The position numbers and the translations under genes are program-made. Positions 1-6,254 of a DNA stretch of 11,282 nucleotides are shown here, piece by piece. The stretch covers positions 1 to 11,282 of the forward strand of contig DATFXL010000143.1 in assembly GCA_035316025.1 (NCBI GenBank), in the 5' to 3' direction. The first letter of the stretch is position 1. Each line of letters starts with the position of its first letter. The stretch is from JALZAA01 sp035316025 (GTDB taxonomy: Bacteria > Actinomycetota > Acidimicrobiia > IMCC26256 > JACDBD01). The notes under the pieces were generated by a model. That model worked only from the letters and a program-made list of their open reading frames with translations. It ran no database searches and was not told where the DNA came from.

Positions 1-181
1 CCCGCCGATCCGGGCGGTCGCGCGTCGGCTCGTGAGCCGGCGAGTGCTGCGGGAAGTGGAGATGGTGCGATCGAAGCAGTGGACGCGAAGCGAGCGGCCG
101 TCGCCTCAGTACGTGCCGCCCGAGGCGCCGCGGCGGCCGCCTCCGCCCACGCCGTTGCCGCCCGCTTCGCCCCCCAACTGA
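1..181 (+). CDS. C-terminal fragment of an unrecognised protein with a proline-rich tail
   Basis: This is an open frame entering from the left edge (first full codon at base 2) and ending at TGA 179-181, with 59 residues visible. GC at the third codon position is very strong, which supports real coding. The visible part begins with a basic, probably helical stretch (IRAVARRLVSRRVLREVEMV). It then becomes a proline-rich, presumably disordered tail ending in PPPPTPLPPASPPN. No domain is visible, so no function can be given; the tail is the kind of low-complexity end often added to actinobacterial proteins. It stops 9 bases before the stop codon of the convergent gene on the other strand. A longer +1-shifted Arg/Ala-rich frame over the same bases looks like a shadow. 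Confidence 0.55.
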   Translation, partial: PPIRAVARRLVSRRVLREVEMVRSKQWTRSERPSPQYVPPEAPRRPPPPTPLPPASPPN

Positions 182-190
182 GCGCGCGGC

Positions 191-985
191 TCAGGAGAGC
201 CGCAGCAACTCGGGGGCGACGGGACAGTCGACCCGTCGCAGCAACGCGTCCGGAGCGGCGAGCCCGGAGGGGCCGGCGACGCGGGCGAAACGCCTCAGGT
301 CCACGACGTCCACCGGCGCGTGCTCGTCCGCGTCACGCCCGAGCTCGGATTGCATGGCAGCGAAGAGGCGCTCCGGGAGCACCCGGCCGGCGCCGGCGAC
401 GAGCCAGGCGACCGTCCCGGTGGCGGCGAGGGTATCGAGCACGTCGCCGGCGCCGGCGGCGACGACGGCACGGTGCGGCCCGGCGGCCGTGGCCTCCACC
501 AGCAGGTGCGACGGCTCGAGCGCGCAGGCTTCGACGTCGTTCACGATGCGGATCGATGCCTCACGGCGCGCGAGGCGGGCCCGGCGGTGGTCGTCCCCTG
601 TGCGGCGGCGGATCGCCACCACGTCGAGGTCCGGTCGCTCCGCAAGGGCGGCGCCGGCAACGTCCGGCCAACCGAGCACCGCGACCGGCTCGTCGTGCGG
701 GAACGGCAGGAGACCGGCGAGGCGATCGGCGGTGTGATCGTCGTTGACGAGCTGCCAGGCTTCCCACGCCGCGTCGGCCGGATCCGGCGCAGCGAGGACC
801 CGCGCGCACAGCCACCAGAGCGCTCCGGTGGCGGGGTGGTGCGCGAGCAGGCGGCGGCAGGCGACGACCAGTCCGGCGGGATCGTCGGCGAAGCCGGCGA
901 GGCAGTCGGCCGCCTCCGAGACGAGCGCGCTGTCGTCGTCGTCCGACCATCGGGCGAGGTAACGCAGACGCTCGAACGGTTGCAC
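191..985 (-). CDS. Conserved-looking hypothetical protein, possibly eIF2B/NagB-fold in its C-terminal half
   Basis: The protein has 264 residues from the GTG at 983-985. That start is preferred because a TANNNT box (TACTGT, minus strand) lies exactly 7 bases upstream. Starting further upstream would run into the acyl-CoA dehydrogenase gene. The N-terminal third (about residues 1-95) is helical and contains WWLCARVLAAPDPADAAWEAW. From about residue 100 it alternates short hydrophobic strands with helices: VAVLGWPDVAGAAL, DVVAIRRRT, HLLVEATAAGP at 160-170, then AWLVAGAGRVLPERL at 193-207. The latter pattern resembles the (L)VEADAxGP...VxxVAGxGRxLP region of eIF2B-alpha/isomerase-like Rossmann-type proteins; that is recognition by eye and is tentative. 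It lies 56 bases downstream of the acyl-CoA dehydrogenase on the same strand but seems to have its own promoter. No membrane segment or signal peptide is visible. Confidence 0.7.
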   Translation of the reverse strand: MQPFERLRYLARWSDDDDSALVSEAADCLAGFADDPAGLVVACRRLLAHHPATGALWWLCARVLAAPDPADAAWEAWQLVNDDHTADRLAGLLPFPHDEPVAVLGWPDVAGAALAERPDLDVVAIRRRTGDDHRRARLARREASIRIVNDVEACALEPSHLLVEATAAGPHRAVVAAGAGDVLDTLAATGTVAWLVAGAGRVLPERLFAAMQSELGRDADEHAPVDVVDLRRFARVAGPSGLAAPDALLRRVDCPVAPELLRLS

Positions 986-992
986 GCGAGCG

Positions 993-998
993 ACAGTA
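993..998 (-). promoter_or_regulatory. Putative -10 box of a leaderless promoter for the 191-985 gene
   Basis: The minus strand reads TACTGT here, followed by 7 bases and then the GTG start, with no Shine-Dalgarno sequence directly before the GTG. The spacing puts the transcription start at or next to the first base of the start codon. No convincing -35 is visible. It lies in the 56-base gap after the acyl-CoA dehydrogenase stop, so the downstream gene could be transcribed independently. Confidence 0.5.
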
Positions 999-1041
999 CC
1001 CTCGCCTTCTCGGTCGCCGTCGCAGGCTCGCGCTCCAGCGG

Positions 1042-2256
1042 CTACCGGTCGGCGCGCGGCTCCTTCGGCAACCCGAGCACACGCTCGCCGACGATGTTGC
1101 GCATGACCTCGTCGGTGCCACCGGCGACCCGCATGCCCGGCACGCCCAGCACGAGCTCCGACCAGGCGTACGTGCCCCACTCGCCACTGTCGGCTGTGAT
1201 GCGCGGCCCGAGCATGGTCGACAGCATGTTGGCGAGCCGCTGGAAGTTCTGGGTCATCGACAGCTTCGCGACCGACATCTCGGGGCCCGGCAGCTGCCCG
1301 GCACGGATCTTCGCCATGGCCCGCTGGTTCGTGTACCGAGCCACGTGCAACTTCACATACGAATCGGCGAGCCGCTGCCGAACGAGCGGGTCATCGGCGA
1401 GCCCGAGGTAGCGGGCCAGTTCGACGAAGCGCGTGAAGGTCGTGGCGCGGGTCCCGATGCCACCCCCGATCGCGGCCCGCTCGTTCATGAGGGTCGTGAG
1501 CGCCACCGTCCAGCCCTCGTCGACATCTCCGAGACGGTGCGAGTCGTGCACCCGGACGTCGTCGAAGAACACCTCGTTGAACGACGCGCCCCCGGTCATC
1601 TGGCGCAACCGGCGGACGGTGACGCCCGGGGCCTTCATGTCGACGAGGAGCATCGTGAGGCCCTTGTGCTTCGGCTTGTCCGGGGAGGTCCGGGTGATGA
1701 TCTCGCCCAGGTCGCTCACTTGCGCGCCCGAGGTCCACACCTTCTGTCCGCTGACCACCCATTCCTCACCGTCCCGGACGGCGCGGGTCTGGATCCCGGC
1801 GAGGTCCGATCCCGCCGCCGGTTCCGAGAAGAGCTGGCACGCGACGAGATCACCCCGGTACAGCCGGCGGAGGTACCGCTCCTTCACGTCGGGAATGGCG
1901 TGGGCGAGGATCGTCGGCGCCACCATGCCCAGGCCGACCGAGAACGGTGCCACGCTCGGCGTCGAGTACTCCGCCTGCACGTCGCCGTACGCGCGCTGGT
2001 ACGCGACATCGAGTCCGCGCCCGCCGTACTCGTCGGGGCCAGTGATCCAGCCGAAGCCGGCGTCGAACTCTGTTGCCTTCCATTCCTTGGCAGCCCGCAG
2101 CTCCTGGGCCTCCTCTTCGTCCGTCTTCTCGTCGAGAATGCCGACCCGGTCGGTGCCTTCGCCCCAGACGAACTTCTGCTCCGACCGGGGTTCGGCGTTG
2201 GCATCGAGAAAGGCCTTCGCCTCGGCCACGAAGTCGTCGAGTGAGATGGCGCCCAT
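1042..2256 (-). CDS. Acyl-CoA dehydrogenase (FadE type)
   Basis: This is a 404-residue FAD-dependent acyl-CoA dehydrogenase, the usual family length; it oxidises acyl-CoA to enoyl-CoA in the cytoplasm. Visible landmarks are FSEPAAGSDLA (143-153) and VSGQKVWTSGA (168-178) in the middle beta domain, FNEVFFDDVRV (226-236), and the C-terminal GGTDEVMRNIVGERVLGLP (379-397). The ATG at 2254-2256 has an ideal AGGAGG six bases upstream. The MCAD-type catalytic glutamate (YEGT context) is replaced by glycine (AGGT, about 378-381). Glu259 in LMNERAAIGGG sits where isovaleryl-CoA dehydrogenase carries its base, so it is the likelier catalyst. Substrate cannot be read from sequence; actinobacterial relatives act on fatty acids, sterol side chains or branched acids, sometimes as mixed oligomers. 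An inverted repeat just upstream suggests TetR-like repression. An SCP2-domain gene precedes it on the same strand. Confidence 0.95.
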   Translation of the reverse strand: MGAISLDDFVAEAKAFLDANAEPRSEQKFVWGEGTDRVGILDEKTDEEEAQELRAAKEWKATEFDAGFGWITGPDEYGGRGLDVAYQRAYGDVQAEYSTPSVAPFSVGLGMVAPTILAHAIPDVKERYLRRLYRGDLVACQLFSEPAAGSDLAGIQTRAVRDGEEWVVSGQKVWTSGAQVSDLGEIITRTSPDKPKHKGLTMLLVDMKAPGVTVRRLRQMTGGASFNEVFFDDVRVHDSHRLGDVDEGWTVALTTLMNERAAIGGGIGTRATTFTRFVELARYLGLADDPLVRQRLADSYVKLHVARYTNQRAMAKIRAGQLPGPEMSVAKLSMTQNFQRLANMLSTMLGPRITADSGEWGTYAWSELVLGVPGMRVAGGTDEVMRNIVGERVLGLPKEPRADR

Positions 2257-2260
2257 CGGT

Positions 2261-2269
2261 CTCCTCCTC
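2261..2269 (-). promoter_or_regulatory. Strong Shine-Dalgarno of the acyl-CoA dehydrogenase
   Basis: The minus strand reads GAGGAGGAG, then ACCG, then ATG. This is the only near-perfect ribosome-binding site before a gene start in the window. It fixes the start at 2256 and contrasts with the apparently leaderless neighbours. Confidence 0.8.
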
Positions 2270-2282
2270 GTCCCACCTCAGC

Positions 2283-2304
2283 GTCTTGACCGGGCGGTCA
2301 AGAC
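2283..2304. promoter_or_regulatory. 22-bp inverted repeat, probable TetR/AcrR-type operator
   Basis: Two perfect 10-base arms, GTCTTGACCG (2283-2292) and CGGTCAAGAC (2295-2304), are separated by two bases. The core TTGACCG-NN-CGGTCAA has the size and symmetry typical of TetR-family dimer sites in front of acyl-CoA metabolism genes. It ends 26 bases before the dehydrogenase ATG. It overlaps the transcription start predicted from the TANNNT box at 2308-2313, a good position for repression. No T-run follows, so a terminator is unlikely. The regulator is not encoded in the window. Confidence 0.7.
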
Positions 2305-2307
2305 GGC

Positions 2308-2313
2308 ATCGTA
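2308..2313 (-). promoter_or_regulatory. Candidate -10 box for the acyl-CoA dehydrogenase promoter
   Basis: The minus strand reads TACGAT, matching TANNNT, about 7 bases before the middle of the right arm of the inverted repeat. Transcription would start near 2301, inside the operator, giving a leader of about 45 bases that carries the strong Shine-Dalgarno. No clear -35 is visible. Confidence 0.4.
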
Positions 2314-2327
2314 CGCCGCGGGACGCG

Positions 2328-2735
2328 CTACCGCGACGGGCGCGTGCCCTCGTACGTGGTCGCGGCGCGTACACCGGCGAACACGTCCTCGAGGGACTGA
2401 AGCGCCTCGTCCGCCCGGATCAGATGCGCGAACCGCCCCTGCACCTTCAGTCGCCCCGTCGCCAGGGCCTGTTGCGCGTTGAGCTCGCCCCGCTGGATGC
2501 GCGCCGCCGTGTCGTAGTCGGCGATGAGCCTGAGGTGGGGCGAGGCCGAAGCGCCCGGGCGCACGCGCGCTCGGCCGTCCTCGAGGCGGAGGTGGTACCG
2601 GGTCTCACCCCCGGGTGCGTCGAGGACGACCTGCTCGATCTCGATCGACACCGCGGCTGCCTCGGCGGGCACCGTCGCCGCACGCGCGGCCACGTCCAGC
2701 GCCTCGATCCATTCCCGGGAAAGGAATTCGGGCAC
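2328..2735 (-). CDS. SCP2 sterol-carrier-domain protein
   Basis: This 135-residue protein is about one SCP2 domain long. The family binds lipids, sterols or acyl chains in a hydrophobic tunnel, often beside acyl-CoA or steroid degradation enzymes. Features seen are FLSREWIEALDVAAR at the N-terminus (4-18), an alternating-strand region ETRYHLRLEDGRARVRPG (44-61), then LRLIADYDTAARIQRGELNAQQALATGRLKVQG (68-100). The AL(A)xGRLKVxG motif is typical of the family. The start is GTG 2733-2735, set by a TAGCAT box six bases upstream and no Shine-Dalgarno. The gene lies directly upstream of the acyl-CoA dehydrogenase on the same strand, 71 bases apart with an operator between, so the two may be partly co-transcribed. 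It is divergent from the prenyl synthase. Ligand unknown. Confidence 0.85.
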   Translation of the reverse strand: MPEFLSREWIEALDVAARAATVPAEAAAVSIEIEQVVLDAPGGETRYHLRLEDGRARVRPGASASPHLRLIADYDTAARIQRGELNAQQALATGRLKVQGRFAHLIRADEALQSLEDVFAGVRAATTYEGTRPSR

Positions 2736-2741
2736 CGGCGG

Positions 2742-2747
2742 ATGCTA
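2742..2747 (-). promoter_or_regulatory. Putative -10 box of a leaderless promoter for the SCP2 gene
   Basis: The minus strand reads TAGCAT, then six bases, then the GTG start of the SCP2 gene. There is no Shine-Dalgarno. It sits back to back with the + strand box at 2790-2795, so the two -35 regions (about 2765-2772) would overlap. Confidence 0.45.
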
Positions 2748-2789
2748 CGAGCTGCACAGCCGGTTCATCTGCCGTCCGGGGCGGCGACG

Positions 2790-2795
2790 TACTGT
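2790..2795 (+). promoter_or_regulatory. Putative -10 box of a leaderless promoter for the polyprenyl synthase
   Basis: TACTGT is followed by six bases and then ATG at 2802, so transcription would begin at the A of the start codon. No Shine-Dalgarno precedes the ATG. The same hexamer, TACTGT, occurs at the minus-strand gene start near 985. Confidence 0.5.
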
Positions 2796-2801
2796 TTCTG
2801 G

Positions 2802-3881
2802 ATGGCGTCGAGGGCGCAGGCGTGGCGGCAGACCGAGGTTCCCTCGAGCCTGGCCGAGGTCGGCAACCGCGTCGAAGCGCGCATCTCGGTGCTCATGGAC
2901 GATGAGGTCGACCGGTGGCACGCCGTCGACCCGGACCTGGCCGAGCCGCTGATCGCGTTGCGCGAGCTGGTGCGGGCCGGTGGCAAGCGGTTACGCCCGG
3001 CGTTCTGCCATTGGGCCTACGTCGGCGCCGGGGGCGCACCCGACGACGACGTCGTCGTCGACGCGGGCGCAGCCTTGGAGCTGTTGCACACCTTCGCTCT
3101 GGTGCACGACGACGTCATGGACGGCTCGAACATGCGACGCGGGCGAGCGGCAATCCATCGTCGCTTCATGACTCGCCACGATGTGCAGCGCTGGCGCGGC
3201 GACGCCCGCCGGTACGGCGAGGGTGCGGCGATCCTCGTGGGGGACTTCGCATTCGTCTACTCGGACATCCTGCTCCGCTCGGTGCCCGACGCCGCCCGGC
3301 CCGTGTTCGACGAGCTGCGTATCGAGTTGTGCGTCGGCCAGTACCTCGACCTCGAAGGCACCGCCAGCCGCAGCAGCGATCCGGTGCAGGCGTCGCGCAT
3401 CGAGCGCTACAAGTCCGGCAAGTACACCGTCGAGCGACCGCTGCACCTCGGCGCCGCGCTCGCGGGACGCCTCGACGAGCTCGCCGACCCGCTGAGCAGG
3501 TTCGGGCTGCCGTTGGGTGAGGCGTTCCAGCTGCGCGACGACATCCTGGGTGTCTTCGGCGATGCCGCCGTCACCGGGAAGCCAGTGGGCGACGACCTGC
3601 GCGAAGGGAAGCTCACGCCGCTGGTCGCCGTGGCGGCGGCGCACGCGACGGGTGCCGCCGCCCGCCGGCTGCAGAAACTCGGCCGGCCCGACCTCGACGA
3701 CGCCGAGATCGCCGGTCTCCAGGCCGTGCTCGTCGACACCGGCGCCGTCGACGAGGTCGAGCGCAGCATCGAGCGACTGGTCGACCAAGCCCTCGATGCG
3801 CTCGCGGTGGCTCCGATCGCGCTCGAGGCTCGCGTCGCGCTCGCGGAGCTCGGCACGTTCGTCGCCTGGCGCGATCGCTAG
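2802..3881 (+). CDS. Polyprenyl (geranylgeranyl-type) diphosphate synthase
   Basis: This 359-residue trans-isoprenyl diphosphate synthase condenses isopentenyl diphosphate with an allylic diphosphate. Seen are GGKRLRP (60-66, IPP binding), the first aspartate-rich motif HDDVMD (102-107), GQYLDL (179-184), YKSGKYTVERPL (203-214) and the second motif FQLRDDILGVFGD (242-254), followed by GKPVGDDLREGK (259-270). The second motif is DDILG rather than DDxxD, as is usual in actinobacterial GGPP-synthase relatives. Chain length cannot be fixed by eye; Phe98 lies five residues before the first motif, a position that influences product length. ATG 2802 is chosen because residues 15-40 (SSLAEVGNRVEARISVLMDDEVDRW) look like the family N-terminus and a -10 box sits at leaderless distance. 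A farnesyl- or geranylgeranyl-type product could serve quinones, carotenoids or cell-wall lipids. The nearby heme O synthase uses farnesyl diphosphate. Confidence 0.93.
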   Translation: MASRAQAWRQTEVPSSLAEVGNRVEARISVLMDDEVDRWHAVDPDLAEPLIALRELVRAGGKRLRPAFCHWAYVGAGGAPDDDVVVDAGAALELLHTFALVHDDVMDGSNMRRGRAAIHRRFMTRHDVQRWRGDARRYGEGAAILVGDFAFVYSDILLRSVPDAARPVFDELRIELCVGQYLDLEGTASRSSDPVQASRIERYKSGKYTVERPLHLGAALAGRLDELADPLSRFGLPLGEAFQLRDDILGVFGDAAVTGKPVGDDLREGKLTPLVAVAAAHATGAAARRLQKLGRPDLDDAEIAGLQAVLVDTGAVDEVERSIERLVDQALDALAVAPIALEARVALAELGTFVAWRDR

Positions 3882-3883
3882 CC

Positions 3884-3898
3884 CGGCCGCGACGGCCG
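3884..3898 (+). terminator. Short GC hairpin after the polyprenyl synthase, weak terminator candidate
   Basis: CGGCCG, a three-base loop (CGA) and CGGCCG form a 6-bp stem starting two bases after the synthase stop codon. No T-run follows, so it would at most be a weak intrinsic or Rho-assisted stop. A hairpin this small can arise by chance in DNA this GC-rich. Confidence 0.2.
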
Positions 3899-3969
3899 CG
3901 CTGGCCCTTCCTGCCGCGTGGCGAGCGTTTGGTCCGATATCCGACCCGGGTTGGACGAAGTGCCCTCGG

Positions 3970-3975
3970 TAGGCT
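3970..3975 (+). promoter_or_regulatory. Putative -10 box of a leaderless promoter for the ABC exporter
   Basis: TAGGCT is followed by eight bases and then GTG at 3984. It sits inside the ten-base string TCGGTAGGCT (3966-3975), repeated exactly at 9942-9951 before the FAD-linked oxidase. No Shine-Dalgarno and no clear -35 are visible. Confidence 0.5.
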
Positions 3976-3983
3976 CCCGGCCC

Positions 3984-4913
3984 GTGCCTCTGGCGAGTCC
4001 CGCCATCGAAGTCGCCGGGCTCGGCAAGCGGTACGGCTCGGTGCGCGCCCTCGACGGCGTGTCGCTGACGGTGCAGACAGGCGAAGTATTCGGGCTCCTC
4101 GGGCCGAATGGCGCCGGCAAGACGACCGCGGTCGAGATCCTCGAGGGCTACCGGCGCGCCGACGCCGGTGAGGTTCGGGTGCTCGACTTCGACCCGTGGC
4201 GTCAGGGCGCCCACCTGCGGCCGAGGATCGGCGTGATGCTCCAAGATGGCGGCCTCTACCCCGGCATCCGTCCGCTCGAGGCGCTCACGCTGTTCGCGTC
4301 GTACTACGACGAGCCCGACGACCCGCAGCGGCTGCTCGACGTCGTCGGCCTGCGGGAGGCCGAGCACACGCTGGTCCGGCGCATGTCCGGTGGGCAGTAT
4401 CAGCGGCTGTCCCTCGCGTTGGCGCTGATCGGCCGGCCGGCCTTGGTCTTCCTGGACGAACCGACCGCCGGGCTCGACCCGCGGGCGCGTGCGACGACAT
4501 GGAATCTGGTGCGCGAGCTGCGCGACCAGGGCGCGACGGTCGTGCTCACGACCCACGCGATGGACGAGGCCGAGCAGCTCTGCAACCGGCTCGCGATCAT
4601 CGACCACGGCCGGGTGGTCGGCTACGGAACCGCCGGCGAGCTGGCCGCCGCCAACGCCGCCGAGGAGACCCGCTTCTCGGCGCCGCCCGACCTCGATCGA
4701 GCCGCGCTGGCGGCGGCTCTGGCGCTCGACCCGGGTCAGGTACGCGAGCCGCGTGCCGGGGAGTACGTGCTCGACGTGGCGGCGACGCCCGACCTGATCG
4801 CCGACCTCGCCGGTTGGTTGCGTGACCGCGACGTCACCCTGGGCGAGCTGCACGCGGGGCGGGGCTCGCTCGAGGACGTGTTCCTGCGTTTGACGAGCGA
4901 GGACCGACCGTGA
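3984..4913 (+). CDS. ABC exporter ATPase subunit (DrrA/CcmA-like)
   Basis: This is a 309-residue cytoplasmic ATPase of the ABC-2 export type. Landmarks from the GTG at 3984 are Walker A GPNGAGKT (40-47), Q-loop Gln87, signature MSGGQYQR (134-141, with Met for the usual Leu), Walker B LVFLDEP (154-160), D-loop GLDP (163-166) and H-loop His191. A C-terminal extension of about 85 residues ends in SLEDVFLRLT, typical of DrrA-like subunits. GTG 3984 puts the domain start (IEVAGLGKRYG) at residue 8 and fits the leaderless box; a GTG at 3918 would add a non-family N-terminus. The stop overlaps the permease start (GTGA). Substrate unknown. By position beside ctaB it resembles Rv1458c of Mycobacterium tuberculosis, whose substrate is also unestablished as far as I know. 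Confidence 0.93.
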   Translation: MPLASPAIEVAGLGKRYGSVRALDGVSLTVQTGEVFGLLGPNGAGKTTAVEILEGYRRADAGEVRVLDFDPWRQGAHLRPRIGVMLQDGGLYPGIRPLEALTLFASYYDEPDDPQRLLDVVGLREAEHTLVRRMSGGQYQRLSLALALIGRPALVFLDEPTAGLDPRARATTWNLVRELRDQGATVVLTTHAMDEAEQLCNRLAIIDHGRVVGYGTAGELAAANAAEETRFSAPPDLDRAALAAALALDPGQVREPRAGEYVLDVAATPDLIADLAGWLRDRDVTLGELHAGRGSLEDVFLRLTSEDRP

Positions 4914-5638
4914 GGCCGCGGGCGCTCGCCGCTCAGACTCGGATCGAGCTCCTGCTGACCGTTCGCCGGTCCGAGAGCCTGCTCGTCACCCTGGCCATCC
5001 CGCTCGGGATCCTGATCTTCTTCTCGAAGGTCGACGCCGTGACGGATCTGGCTGATCCGGTCGACTTCCTCGTCCCGGGCGTGCTGGCGTTGGCGGTGAT
5101 GTCGACGGCCATGGTGAGTCTCGGCATCGCCACGGGGTACGAGCGCCGGTACGGCGTCCTGAAGCGCCTCGGTTCCACCCCGTTGTCCCGGGCCGGGCTC
5201 CTCACCGCGAAAACGACCAACGTGCTGCTCATCGAGCTGGTGCAGGCAGTCGTGATCGTCGTCGTCGGAGTCGCGCTCGGTTACAGCACGAGCGAGCGCG
5301 TCCTCCCTGCCCTCGTGCTCCTGCTGATCGGAACGGTGGCGTTCGCGGGGATCGGGCTGCTCATGGCGGGAACGTTGCGAGCGGAGACGAACCTGGCGCT
5401 CTCCAACGCGCTCTTCCTGTTGCTGTTGTTCCTCGGCGGAATGGCGTACCCGCTGAGCCGTCTGCCGACCGCGCTCCAGGACTTCGCCGAGTTGCTCCCG
5501 GCGGCCGCGCTCGCCGAAGCCGTGCGCGACGTGCTCTCACCCGCGCACGCGTTTCCGCTCGGACATGTCCTCGTGCTGGTCTCGTGGGCGGTGGTGGCGC
5601 CGATCGCGGCAGCGTTGTTCTTTCGCTGGGAGGAGTAG
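4910..5638 (+). CDS. ABC-2 type exporter permease subunit
   Basis: This 242-residue inner-membrane protein has six likely membrane helices, at about 24-39, 53-74, 104-124, 132-154, 162-181 and 218-238. Between helices 2 and 3 lies the cytoplasmic motif YERRYGVLKRLGSTPLSR (77-94), the E-R-x-x-G-x-L-K-R-L-x-x-T-P-L signature of ABC-2 permeases. The sequence LFLGGMAYPLSRLP (173-186) precedes the last extracytoplasmic loop and is also typical. The GTG start at 4910 overlaps the ATPase stop by four bases, so the two are translationally coupled and form one transporter. Position beside ctaB parallels Rv1457c, next to the heme A synthase gene in mycobacteria; a role in heme or oxidase biogenesis is only a contextual guess. 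It ends four bases from the convergent thioredoxin gene, leaving no room for a terminator. Confidence 0.92.
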   Translation: MRPRALAAQTRIELLLTVRRSESLLVTLAIPLGILIFFSKVDAVTDLADPVDFLVPGVLALAVMSTAMVSLGIATGYERRYGVLKRLGSTPLSRAGLLTAKTTNVLLIELVQAVVIVVVGVALGYSTSERVLPALVLLLIGTVAFAGIGLLMAGTLRAETNLALSNALFLLLLFLGGMAYPLSRLPTALQDFAELLPAAALAEAVRDVLSPAHAFPLGHVLVLVSWAVVAPIAAALFFRWEE

Positions 5639-5642
5639 CGCG

Positions 5643-6254
5643 TCACCCCGGGGTGGTGCCGAGCAGCTTGGCGAGGGGATCGGCGAGCGCGGATTCGGTC
5701 GTGACGCCGAACACGCGGGCAGCGATCGTCCCGTCCGGCCGGACGAAGAAGCTCTGGGGGATCCCGCGCACGCCGAATGCGGACGCGACCGCGCCTCCGT
5801 CGTCGACTCCTTGCGGCCACGACGCGCCCTGGCGCTTCACGAAGGACCGCGAGTCGGAAGGAATGTCCTGATACGTAACGCCGATCACCGCGAGGTGCTG
5901 GGCGCGATGGTCCCGGAGCGCCTGCTTCAGCAGCGGGAACTCCTGCCGGCAGGGGTGGCACCAGGACGCCCAGAAGTTCACGATCACGGGCCGGCCGCGG
6001 AGGTCGGCGAGGGACACGTTGCCGTGCCCGTCCAGCGCCGGGAGCCGGAAGTCGGGGGCGGGGGATCCGACGTCGCCGCCCGAGCCGGTGACGGCGCCGG
6101 GCCGCGTCGTGCCGTTGCTCGTGGAGCCGCCGCCGAGCACGGCTACGAGCACCGCGGCGACGACGCCGACGGTGAGAACGCCGGCGAGGATGATGAGCCA
6201 GCCGCGTCCGCGGGGCGGCCGGTCAGCGGGCTCGGACGAGCGTGTCGACGGCAA
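5643..6254 (-). CDS. Membrane-anchored TlpA/ResA-like thioredoxin
   Basis: This is a 203-residue extracytoplasmic thiol-disulfide oxidoreductase. It has a short basic N-terminus, one membrane anchor (about 19-41), a Gly/Ser/Thr linker (41-62), then a TlpA/AhpC-TSA-type thioredoxin fold: GSPAPDFRLPALDG (63-76), active site FWASWCHPC with Cys99 and Cys102, and cis-proline loop GIPQSFFV with Pro166. Family members reduce apocytochrome c or copper-site thiols (ResA, CcmG, TlpA). Next to ctaB, cytochrome oxidase or cytochrome c assembly is the likely setting. The start is uncertain: the only start codon shortly before the anchor in this frame is TTG at 6252-6254, lying inside the last 32 bases of ctaB with no Shine-Dalgarno. 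Coupling to ctaB translation is therefore likely. The CHPC active site lies within normal family variation. Confidence 0.87.
   Translation of the reverse strand: MPSTRSSEPADRPPRGRGWLIILAGVLTVGVVAAVLVAVLGGGSTSNGTTRPGAVTGSGGDVGSPAPDFRLPALDGHGNVSLADLRGRPVIVNFWASWCHPCRQEFPLLKQALRDHRAQHLAVIGVTYQDIPSDSRSFVKRQGASWPQGVDDGGAVASAFGVRGIPQSFFVRPDGTIAARVFGVTTESALADPLAKLLGTTPG

Noticed and set aside
320..2244. Plus-strand open frames opposite the hypothetical and acyl-CoA dehydrogenase genes
   Set aside because: They are Arg/Gly/Val-rich mirror frames; the minus-strand dehydrogenase is unambiguous, so these are shadows.
2283..2304. The inverted repeat read as a transcription terminator for the SCP2 gene
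   Set aside because: It has no T-run on either side, and its TTGACC-type symmetric core positioned over a predicted start site fits an operator better.
3041..3060. Perfect 20-bp palindrome CGACGACGACGTCGTCGTCG
   Set aside because: It lies inside the prenyl synthase and simply encodes D-D-D-V-V-V with GAC and GTC codons, so codon use explains it better than an operator.
3918..3983. Upstream GTG start for the ABC ATPase, adding 22 residues
   Set aside because: The added residues are unlike ABC ATPase N-termini, and the TAGGCT box would then lie inside the gene. GTG 3984 fits both the family start and the promoter spacing.
2991..4853. Very long minus-strand open frame (620 codons) opposite the prenyl synthase and ABC ATPase
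   Set aside because: Both opposite-strand genes have clear family motifs. The antisense product is rich in Arg, Gly, Val and His with no recognisable domain, as expected for the mirror frame of GC-rich coding DNA.
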